DNA of 64,000 nt, taken from Diphasiastrum complanatum (Eukaryota; Streptophyta; Lycopodiopsida; Lycopodiales; Lycopodiaceae). The notes below the pieces were generated by a model that had not been told where the DNA came from, searched no databases, and was given only the letters and a program-made list of their open reading frames with translations. Within the stretch, counting starts at the first letter, position 1. Every line of letters starts with the position of its first letter. A program made the translations under genes and the position numbers. The stretch lies in the NCBI GenBank assembly GCA_029204225.1, contig CM055104.1, forward strand, positions 22,567,952-22,631,951. Direction: 5' to 3'. This document shows positions 44,901 through 53,170 of this stretch, piece by piece.

Positions 44901-45146
44901 TTCCCTGGAGAACCCTGGACGCGCCGATTCCAAGTCTGGATCGATCAAGAATGGCTAACAAGAGTCCACAAGTCCTTCCACATGCCCAAGGACTCAAAGA
45001 AATTGGACCGTCTCAACTTCATGGAAGACGTTATGGGTTACCTGATCCACCAGAGGCGGGCAAAGAGAATACTATATTTAACCGGCAGAGTGCCGAGGAA
45101 CCGGCACTACTTCAGGCCGTGGATCCTGTTGGGGGTATTCCCAACA
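41949..45146 (+). pseudogene. E5 ORF3: large post-pol ORF of unknown function, broken by a few stops
   Basis: One reading frame can be followed from 41949 to about 44520 across stops near 42345, 42549, 43617, 43677, 44154 and 44235. It then shifts (44519-44827) and shifts back (44799-45146). The first five stops are explicable as C-to-T changes of Gln or Arg codons; E2 keeps CAA where E5 has TAG at 42345. The ancestral protein was about 1,060 residues. It has an N-terminal domain (MGFYPVLFHSEINMGLALHA, MVTIGIMSGDRQPISHRHAK), a Ser/Thr/Pro-rich stretch (about 42700-43480), a predicted coiled coil (43500-44060, ALQDEKLVW, LLRRQVQVYSQTLNSYQTEF), and a conserved C-terminal domain (TKWAECGTPLDKIT, WTTDVDARRALTTF, ARDLEHLIGIETKWD, RRFQVWIDQEWL). 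No family is recognised. Its place before the 3' LTR suggests an env-like or accessory ORF, but no signal peptide or clear membrane segment is seen. Confidence 0.75.
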
Positions 45147-45149
45147 AAG

Positions 45150-45952
45150 TGTAAATAAATAAAATCATCCAATAAATTGTGTTGCGAGGGCATGGCATCC
45201 TGTGTGTATAAGCCCATGGCCAATGAGCATGCAAATAAAGCTGTAAATAAAATAAACATGACTTGGGCCTTGGAATTAAAATAAAACCAGAGGCCCAATG
45301 TCATTTTTAAACTTAGAGATCACTTTTTAGAGTTGGGTCCAAATTGGGACTCACATGAATCTTGTGATTTCTAATGTACTTTTTGTGGACCCTTGGATCA
45401 AGTTGGATCCAAGATGAATGGATAGGATCATTGTGAATATTAGCTAATAGGATTGAGGGGCAAGGGCCTTCTCCATTTTATAAAAAGGCACCATTTGTAC
45501 ACTATTTGGATGCTTAATGAGAAGGAAAAAACTCTACCATTTTTGGAAGAGAAGCATCCTCAATTGCTATTCACTACTTGGTAATGCTCTTGATTGTGTT
45601 TTCCATTGCTTTCTATTTTCATGTTTATTGTTTGCCATAGTGAATGCTTTTCCATTAGCAAGCATAAGGAGCATTTGAGCTAACCTCCACCCTCACTCTC
45701 TATCTCTCTCTCTCTTTCTCTCTTCTCTTCTCAACCTCTTCTTTTCTATCCCTTCGTTTCACCCAAATCATAATGAATGTTAGTGTAGAGGAGTAGAGTT
45801 AAAGGAGAGTAGTGTTAGTGGTGAGTAGAGTTAAGGGAGAAAGTAGGAAACTAACTGAAAGTAGCATATATGCATAGTTAGATACCTATCCAGTGATCTA
45901 ACCCTCGTTGACAGGCGGGAGGGCTATACTACGCGAGATCTTCGACCCTACA
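45150..45952 (+). repeat. E5 LTR, 803 bp
   Basis: Begins TGTAAATAAATAAAATC and ends CTTCGACCCTACA; it is the reverse complement of E2 LTR sequence with moderate divergence. A CT-rich microsatellite lies near 45698-45722. Just before it the inverted sequence GTTGGGGGTATTCCCAAC (45130-45145) is found, also present next to the E2 3' LTR. It could be read as the 3' LTR of E5 or as a shared LTR with the following E4. Confidence 0.92.
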
Positions 45953-45987
45953 AAGAGTAAAGAACTTCCTTCTAAGATGTAATCTCG
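45953..45987. other. 35-bp filler matching C5-type gag
   Basis: AAGAGTAAAGAACTTCCTTC onward is the same as 33781-33815 in C5 gag, in the same orientation. It sits between the E5 LTR and the first E4 pol base, where a primer site should be. It looks like junction filler from repair. Confidence 0.7.
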
Positions 45988-47040
45988 ATGTGGTAATCAT
46001 GATGCCGCAAGCACAAAGAGAACCTTATCGAAATCAGAAACCAGCGAAACAAGTCTTCGAAGGACCTACGCGGATGCAGCCTATGAATTTAGTTGAGCTA
46101 GGTGAAGAAGAGTAGATCGTACATGTGGGAGAATAGTTGACACCCACTCAATTCAAAAGACTACGTGCATTATTGGTGGTATACAAAGATGGCTTCACTT
46201 GGAATTACAATGATCTAAAGGGTATACCAGCAACTGTAGTCTAGCATACCATACCCTTGGTGGACGGAGCAGTCCCCAAGGTGAGCTGTTACTATTGCTG
46301 CAATCCTAATTGTATAGAATTAATCACGCAGGAGTTGTAGAAATTGCTTGATGCTAATTTCTTTTATGAAATCGAGCACACTGAATGGGTATCGCCAATA
46401 GTCATAGTACCCAAGAAGAACGGCAAAATGCGAATTTGTGTGAACCTAAAAGTGTTAAATAAAGTTACCAAGAAGGGATCATTTTCCCTTACCATTTACA
46501 GGAAGTGTTTTGGACAGAGTAGTAGGAGCAGAATCCTATAGTTTCCTGGACGGTTTTAGCGGCTACAATCAATTGAAAATAGTGTCGAACGATTAGCACA
46601 AGATAACATTTGCCACGGAATGGGGAACCTATGCCTACAAGGTGATGTCGTTTGGACTTTGTAATGCCCCAAGTACCTTTCAACAAGTTATGCAGACAGC
46701 ATTCAAAGAATATTTGCAAAAAAATTTGGAGATTTTCTTGGATGATTTGTGCGTGCACGGACCTAACTCTGAGCACTTATCCAATTTAGAAAAAGGTGCT
46801 GAAGAAATGCCCTCAATATCAGATATCTTTGAACCCAGATAAATGTCAGTTTTGGATGACACATGGCCTCATTCTTGGCCATATAGTATCCAGACACGGG
46901 ATCGCCATAGATCTATCAAAGATAAGGATCATTGTTGATCTGCCACCACCAGGAACGATCCGCGGAGTCTATGTTTTTATGGGTCACGCTAACTACTACT
47001 GTATTTTCATTCTAGATTTTGTGGAGTTAGCATGACCAAT
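45988..47040 (+). pseudogene. pol: E4 reverse transcriptase
   Basis: Pre-RT residues (VVIMMPQAQREP), then MLDANFFYEIEHTEWVSPIV and MRICVNLKVLNKVTKKGSFS at 46344-46480. A frameshift follows, then MSFGLCNAPSTFQQVMQTAF and IFLDDLCVHGPN (catalytic FLDD). After another frameshift comes WMTHGLILGHIVSRHGIAID and YVFMGHANYYCIF. At least three frameshifts plus stops at 46114, 46135 and 46244 inactivate it. Confidence 0.87.
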
Positions 47041-47677
47041 ATACAAGCTCACAATGGAACCACATTGGACGGAGGAAGCCCTACAGGCTTTCCAGAAACC
47101 TAAAGATGCATTGGTCTCAATGCCAATATTATGCCCACCCAATTGGTCCATAGAGTTTCATGTGCATAGGGATGCATCGAAGTATGCAGTAGGAGTAGTC
47201 TTAACCCAGCCAAGTGAACACAAAAATGATTTTCCAATCCGATTTGCTAGCCGACCTTTTAGTGATTCAGAAATAAACTATTCGACCATGGAGCGGGAGG
47301 CACTGGCTATGATCTATGCGATTAAGAAATTTTGACATTACTTGATGGCCACACAAATTGCTTTTTATACGGACCATCAGCCCTTGCTTTATCCTGTTAA
47401 TAAAAGTTGCAACACAGGGAGAATCACTTGTTGGTTACTTCTGTTGTTGGAGTTTGTTTTTTGGATAGTGGTTCGCAAGGGGAAGCAGCACTATATGGCA
47501 GATCATGTGTCACGAATCAAGGGGAAGGAAACTGCAGCCCTTCCCGATGATGAGCTACCAGACGCTGTCTTGTTTTACATTGACATTGTACCTGAATGGG
47601 CCATTGACATTGTTGAGTATCTTATGCGGGGCCAATCAGATAGATCGCTACCCAAGGCGGAACAGCGAAAAAATTGA
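47041..47677 (+). pseudogene. pol: E4 RNase H and tether
   Basis: MEPHWTEEALQAFQKPKDAL leads to VHRDASKYAVGVVLTQPSEH, MEREALAMIYAIKKF, a TGA where relatives have Arg, then FYTDHQPLLYPVNKSCNTGR and KQHYMADHVSRIKGKE. The catalytic acids of RNase H are present. Only one in-frame stop separates its two open halves, so this is the best preserved domain of E4. Confidence 0.87.
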
Positions 47678-49340
47678 TTCTAAAAGCTAGACCATATCAA
47701 CTGATTGGCCAATTATATCAAAGAGGACCAGATGGGATCCTTTGAAGATGTATTCTTCCACCCAAGGCCACCCAGATTATTTCAATTTTGCATAAAGGCA
47801 TGGGTGGTGGACATTTTGCATCTGACATTACAGTTCGGAAGATTCTGCAATCAGGATGCTGGTGGCCAACAATACATAAGGATATAGATAAATACTTGAA
47901 GAAGTGTGATGTGTGCCAGAGAGCTATAGGAGGCCAACAAGGTTGAATTATGATCTTTTACACCCAGTTCTAGCTCAAGCACCATTTGAGAAGTGGGGAT
48001 TTGACTATATTGGTCCAATTCATCCTGCCGCAAGAAGTTCACAAGCCTGAAATAAAATTGTGGCTACAGATTATCTCACCAAGTGGGTCGAACCCAAGGC
48101 AGTGCGAATAGCTGACGCTCGAGCAACTACCAAATTCCTGTATGAAAATATCATTGTGCGCTTCAGATGCATGGTGGAGATAGTTAGCGACGCGGAAGAC
48201 ACTTCGTCAATGAGACCATCAAGGTTCTATTGGAAGAATTCTTTGTGATCCATCGATTCAGCACATCTTATTATCCTCATGGTGATGGACAGGTGAAATC
48301 ATCCAATAAGATCTTGTGTAGCGTAATCACAAAAATAGTTGAAGCTAGGAGATCTGATTGGGAGCACAAGCTACATGCTGCTATGTGGGCATTCAGAATA
48401 GCTTACAAGGGAAGCACTGAACACATGTGTAAAGACCACTAGGGAAAACCCCTAAGATGAGGATAGGAAAACACAAGAGAGACTGTGGAGCAAAACCACC
48501 CAACCAATCCTAGATCCCTTTTGGAGAATCTTCTTGGATCTAGCCCCCAAGCCATGCCATGTGGTAGCAAGAGGAGAAGAGCTCATCAGGTAACCTAGAC
48601 CAAGTCATCAACAGAATAATCACTACCTCAATATATAGAGAGTAGGATCCTATGCATGAACACATGCAATTCCCATGCAGGTAAACTATAAATAGGTTAA
48701 AGCTCTACATGCATACCTCCTGTCTATATCAGTCACACGTACATGCACTACTCCATATGTCTCAATTAGAGTGTCTGGGTCCTCTCAAGATCATTAGTCA
48801 CCAACAGGCCTCGATGTGGAATAAAATCTAGGCGTGACCAATAATCTCGAATACTGGAGGGCCAGTCCACCATATTAGAACTATTCCAGGTCCTTAATCG
48901 AATATGGCCATAACAACATGCCATTTCAACTGGTTTATGGTTAAGATGCAATAATGCTAGTGGAGTTTTTAGTATCTTCATTGAGAATTTCCACAATGCA
49001 ATGTCTTGATGAATCGAGATCTCTACAATTGCGCCATGAAGCATTACATAAACTTTGCGAGACGCTCTTGCTAGCTGCGCATGCATTGGCGACTGACAAG
49101 GAGCGACACAAAGCATGGCATGATTGTCGATTGCATAAGAAGGATCTTTAATCAGGAGATCTAGTCCTCATGTATTAAACTAAAGCGATCAAGGGAAAGT
49201 TGAAGTTCATAGGCGAAGGCCCATTCCGACTAAAGGAGATCCTCAGTTATGCAACCGTGAAACTTGAATAGTTAGATGGGATGCCATTCGACACTCCCAT
49301 CAATGGTAGACAACTTCACAAGTATTGGCCACCTCAGTGA
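47678..49340 (+). pseudogene. pol: E4 integrase, interrupted by an insertion
   Basis: Frame-shifted zinc domain (around 47800-47930), core with FDYIGPIHPA and ATDYLTKWVEPKAVRIADAR, VSDAE (shifted) and GDGQVKSSNK, where the catalytic Glu has become Lys. After AFRIAYK the homology stops at 48410 and resumes at 48921 (PFQLVYG-like). The C-terminal domain follows, ending HKYWPPQ-like at about 49340. Dead by the Lys change, shifts and insertion. Confidence 0.82.
48411..48920. mobile_element. Unidentified ~510-bp insertion in E4 integrase
   Basis: Homology to E2 stops at GCTTACAAG and resumes at CCATTTCAACTGG. The segment has no ORF, contains TATATAGAG near 48636 and could be a solo LTR or small non-autonomous element, but I could not match terminal repeats or a clean target-site duplication. 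Boundaries are set by loss of gypsy homology. Confidence 0.55.
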
Positions 49341-49555
49341 ACAGATCCAGGATGTGGATGACACAATACACATACAATGATTAGATCAAGCCTCATCAGA
49401 AGTGATCCCACCCAGATACAATAAAACCAAACCAGATTTGTATGAGATCTAGTCAGATCAAGAAGAATCCATTAAGATTCAGCAAGATCAGGCAAGATCA
49501 GAATAGATCAAGGAAGATCCAACAAGATCCAAGTGAGATCTAGATCCAGATAATT
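49341..49555 (+). repeat. E4 post-integrase segment with GATC-rich tract
   Basis: 49440-49545 consists of AGATCAAG/AGATCCA-type units, the reverse complement of the tract at 22555-22690 in E2. It ends at the copia C8 junction. Confidence 0.65.
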
Positions 49556-51170
49556 AAAAACAGACTCAAACAATTATCGAATTCACATTTGTCGAAGAAG
49601 AAGATGTTTTGCAGGTATTGCAAATGCAATAACCATGAGATCCAAGATTGCCAAATTCTCAAAGCAAAGAATGCAGCCAAGCAACCTGATGAACAAGCAA
49701 ATACAGTTATAGCCTCTCTTGAAGTTGAGATAGATGAAGACACTTTTATGGTCAAAGACAAAAACACGAATTCAGATGATTCGTGGTTTCTGGATTATGG
49801 AGCTACTCAATATATGACCAATCATCATGAGATTTTCCATTTCCATACATCTTACATCACAAAGAAGTATGTTCATCTTGGTGATGATAGCACTCACACT
49901 ATTGAAGGTGAAGGTACTGTAAAATTAAGATTGCAGCATGATCAATTTAAACTACTGTCAAAAGTCTTGTATGTTTCTAAACTCTCTACAAATCTGTTAT
50001 CAGTAAGTAGAATTACATATTTAGGTCATAAGGTGGAGTTTGAGTCTGTCAATGCAGAATTATCAATAGGAGCAATAAGATCCTTGCACTCGACAAGAGG
50101 CATGGATACTTATATAGATTGACACATTGTTATTTTGATTTTAGTCAAGCCCCGAAAACCTCTGTTCTTGTCAATAAAGCATTACAATGGCATCATTGCT
50201 TAGGACATTTGAATTATGCATCTGTATCAAACATGTCCAAACAATCCCTAGCACTTGATCTCGACAATCGCTTAGGACGTTTGAATTATGCATCTGTATC
50301 GAACATGTCCAGACAATCCCTAGCACTTGATTTCGACTATCCTTCTGGCAAAGTCGAGATCTTGGCTATCCTTCTGGCAAAGTCGATCTCCCTGTCTACC
50401 ATTGCTGCATCCTTGGAAAGAAAACTAGGATTCCTTTTAGGTCAATCATAAACATGCAGCAAAAGGTCTGTTAGATGTTGTTCATTCAGATATATGTGGA
50501 CCTATGCAAACTCCATCATTGTTAGATGCAAAGTATTTCATTACCTTTATTGACGAATTTTTTAGAAGAACAACTGTTTATTTCATTAAGCAGAAATCAC
50601 AGGCTTTCATCAAGTTTAGACAATTCAAAGAGCATGCAGAAAATCAAATTGGAAAATGAATCAAAGCATTGACGTCCGACAACGGGGGAGAATATATCTC
50701 CACTGAATTCAAGGAGTATTCCCTTAACAATGACATTGAGCAACAATACATTACCTCCTATTTGCCTCAGTCAAATGGTCTTGCTAAGAGAAAGAATAGA
50801 ATCTTAGTCGAATCGGCAAAGTGCGTATTATCACATGCAATAAATCCGAAGTCCTTCTAGGCTGAAGCTGTTTCAACAACAACCTATATTTAGAATAGAT
50901 GTCCTACTAAAGGTCTCTTAGACAAAACACCATTCGAAGTTTGGACAGATACCAAACCTTCTTTATAAGACTTAATTTTTTTTTGGATGTACAACTTATG
51001 CGCAGATTCCTCATGATCTCAAAAAGAAGCTCAACTTCCAGAGTATCAAATGTATTTTCATCAGCTACAGTACTTTAGATCAAGCTTACAAGTTGTTTGA
51101 TCCTATCGAGTCGAAGATATTCACTAGTCGGGATGTCATCTTCATCGAAGATCAGTTTAAACAACAACAC
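49556..51170 (+). pseudogene. pol: C8: copia fragment, zinc knuckle to integrase
   Basis: Open 49589-50122 with knuckle CRYCKCNNHEIQDC and protease box WFLDYGATQYMT (Asp kept, D-Y-G for D-S-G). GAG-pre-integrase WHHCLGHLNYASVSNM is duplicated in frame. The integrase core has VVHSDICGPM, TSDNGGEYISTEF and NGLAKRKN, where the catalytic Glu is Lys. Several stops (e.g. after ENQIGK) and a T-run shift near 50980 follow, then VIFIEDQF at the end. RT is absent. The right end meets the CACTA-like sequence. Same clade as C5 and C10. Confidence 0.87.
50199..50342 (+). repeat. 72-bp in-frame tandem duplication in C8
   Basis: CTTAGGACATTTGAATTATG begins at 50199 and a near copy at 50271, exactly 24 codons apart (LGHLNYASVSNM / LGRLNYASVSNM). 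A second, 29-bp duplication (CTATCCTTCTGGCAAAGTCG at 50337 and 50366) follows and breaks the frame. Confidence 0.88.
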
Positions 51171-51351
51171 CCACCGTGATTTGCAACGTGTTTTGCGACA
51201 TGAATCGCGGGTTTAATTTTTTTTTAATTCATCACGGACGTCGGAAAAACACGTTGCTATAAGGTTGTCAGAATCCGAGAACTTTAAAATATGTCGCAGT
51301 TCGATAGGCATGACGTGCCGGACACCATAGAACCAAATTCTGGTGACGGCT
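51171..51351. mobile_element. CACTA-like element: left terminal segment (before C9)
   Basis: About 180 bp after the end of C8 homology, with GCGACATGAATCGCGG and GGACGTCGG motifs. It is continuous with 56906 onward once C9 is removed, since the ACGGC duplication joins them. It may contain the transposon's left end, but no CACTA terminus is readable. Confidence 0.45.
51347..51351. repeat. Target-site duplication of C9, left copy (ACGGC)
   Basis: ACGGC precedes the first TG of C9 and is repeated at 56906-56910 directly after the last CA. Confidence 0.95.
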
Positions 51352-51997
51352 GTGAAAATTGTCAACATTTCCTTGTCTAGTTTTAGGCCAAAATTGCTAA
51401 AAATGGCACATAGTTTAGGATCTGACTTTTCACACGTGTGAAACAGGTCTAGATATTTTTAGTAAGTGTATTTTTTCAGTATGAAGAAGTGTCAAACTTC
51501 AAGACCTTCGAAATGAGTCCATTTTCATGTATTTTGGACATATATGCCAATTTTACCTATATAGGGCATATTTTAGGTAAGGAGGGTCTAGAGAGAGGAG
51601 AGAGAGTCATCTCTCTCAGCTATATATAGCAGGTAGGCCGTGGAGAAACAGGTTGGAGCAGATCCATTGTATTCATTTGCTTAATGAGAGATTTTTCTAT
51701 TGGGTTCTCCTTCCATTGTTGGCATTGTGTAGTGATTGAGTTCAAGCTTTGTGTGTATGATCTTAGGTGCTTTCCAAAAGTGGTAGGCTGATGTATTATG
51801 GACTGTATAATGCTATTTTGGGCCGCACTTGATGTTTATGGAAGTTTCCATTTGTGATAAATGCTTTTTGATCAAGTTCTTTGCATTCTAGGTAGCATAG
51901 AATGTGTTGCCAATTCCTAGCTTATGTAGTTTGGAGTGCAAGCATTCAAGCCAATGATCTTGAAGTTTAGATCCACTTAGGATCTGTATTTTTCACA
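51352..51997 (+). repeat. C9 5' LTR
   Basis: TGTGAAAATTGTCAAC... to ...CTGTATTTTTCACA. Carries TTTTCACACGTGTGAAA (51427-51443), a GAGAGAG-TCAT-CTCTCTC stem (51600-51617) and a TATA box just after it. Confidence 0.97.
51620..51629 (+). promoter_or_regulatory. C9 LTR TATA box
   Basis: CTATATATAG lies in the middle of the LTR, 10 bases downstream of a 7-bp inverted repeat. It is well placed to direct transcription starting about 30 bases further on. The same sequence is in the 3' LTR (56528-56537). Confidence 0.65.
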
Positions 51998-52012
51998 TGG
52001 TATCAGAGCTGG
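51998..52012 (+). other. C9 primer binding site (tRNA-iMet)
   Basis: TGGTATCAGAGCTGG follows the LTR directly. The first 12 bases are identical to the C1 site. Confidence 0.96.
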
Positions 52013-53170
52013 TTGGCTTCTATTTACAGTAAGTATTCCATTTTTGGTGATATTTGGATGTTTGATCAAGTTCTAGCATGATTTTGCATTGCTTTGTTGA
52101 TCAAATCTTACTAACCTTTGTTTTGTGAGTTGAACTTGTGGATCAAAAGCATATTTCAGGTCTATTGAAGATCAGAGGCTGAAAATAAACTATTTTGGAT
52201 CAGATCATAACACCTAATCATTTGTGATTGTGAGGCTTGTGCATATTCAATACTAACAATGTTCTTTTCAATCCTATTGTTGACAATCTCCATTCTTGGA
52301 TGAACACTCTCCTTAAGTGGATGAAACTTCTCCTTAAGTGGATGACAAATGCTCTTTTGAGTGAGTTGTAATTCTCCTAAAGTCTGAGCAAAGCTCCCAT
52401 TTGGATGAAAGATCCCCTTTTTTGGGTGAACATATTGTAAGCTCCATTGTGAAGAGCATATTGTAAAGATTGTCATCAATTTTGGCATAATTTTTGGTGT
52501 ACTTTGTTGAGCATGTAAGTAACTCTCCTTATGTAATTTGATTGGAGCATTTGCTGGAAGGTGTTAACCATTATGCAAGTGTGTTTTCAGGTTCTTAACA
52601 GGTTGAGGAACATTCTCATGTGAAGTGATCTTAGATCTACATCTAAACACCAAGATTTGACAAGATAGTGAAGCTAGTCTTGTGATTCACTAAGTGTGCT
52701 CATTCATTCACCTCTAAATCTTGTATTTATCACTTGCTGGAGTTTATAAACTTTTAGAAGTGTGGTTTACATGTGGTTTTACAGGTTGAATCAATATCTT
52801 AGTGTGTTGATCATATGTTGATCAAGTTTGTTCATTACTAGGTAATCTTGGCATCCTAGTTTTGGGTATTTTCTAAGAATGCAAGTAACTCTTCACACCA
52901 TAACTTGATTTGGTCACTTGCTGGAAAGTTTGAGAGCTTAAACAAGAGTGTGTTCAGGTTGGTTTGAGTTTGTAATCCATTCTTAGTGTGTGCAAAGTGT
53001 TGCATGTGTTTCAATCTTCCTTTCTATGCTTGAAAGCCAAATAGTTTCAAGATAGAGGTCATTTAGGGTTCTAAATCTTTTAAGATCTTCTCCTTCTTCA
53101 TTTATTGAGAGAAAGGAGAGTGCTAGGTGCATTAGAACAGAGCCTAAGGACACAAGAAGATTTTAGCATC
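52013..53170 (+). other. C9 leader with internal repeats
   Basis: About 1.16 kb untranslated. Three loosely similar blocks, roughly at 52500-52610, 52690-52800 and 52860-52990, each contain ACTTGCTGGA or TTTGCTGGA, then GTGT/GTGG and (T)TTCAGGTT or TTTACAGGTT. A CTCCTTAAGTGGATGA unit is repeated at 52311-52345. The ...CAG/GT... tracts resemble splice acceptors or packaging repeats. No ORF. Confidence 0.6.

Larger units (their letters stand above)
41576..45952 (+). mobile_element. E5: 3' half of a gypsy element (integrase end, ORF3, LTR), plus strand
   Basis: Starts abruptly inside the integrase C-terminal domain, continues into a ~3.2-kb ORF3 and ends in a complete 803-bp LTR. Same family as E1, E2 and E4. 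It provides the longest ORF3 in the window. Gag, protease, RT and the integrase core are absent on the left, where C7 gag abuts. Confidence 0.9.
45988..49555 (+). mobile_element. E4: gypsy pol fragment, plus strand, with a ~510-bp insertion
   Basis: Pre-RT, RT, RNase H and integrase of the E1/E2 family, then the GATC-rich tract (49440-49545). It begins inside pol directly after the filler and ends at C8. An unrelated ~510-bp segment interrupts integrase at 48411-48920. All domains carry stops. Confidence 0.9.

Noticed and set aside
51998-52012. tRNA gene at TGGTATCAGAGC sites
   Set aside because: These are 12-15 nt primer sites complementary to a tRNA 3' end, without the rest of a tRNA.
53105-53170. 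Upstream ATG at 53105 as the start of the C9 protein
   Set aside because: C1 and C7 Gag start at the position equivalent to 53171; the extra 22 residues have no counterpart.
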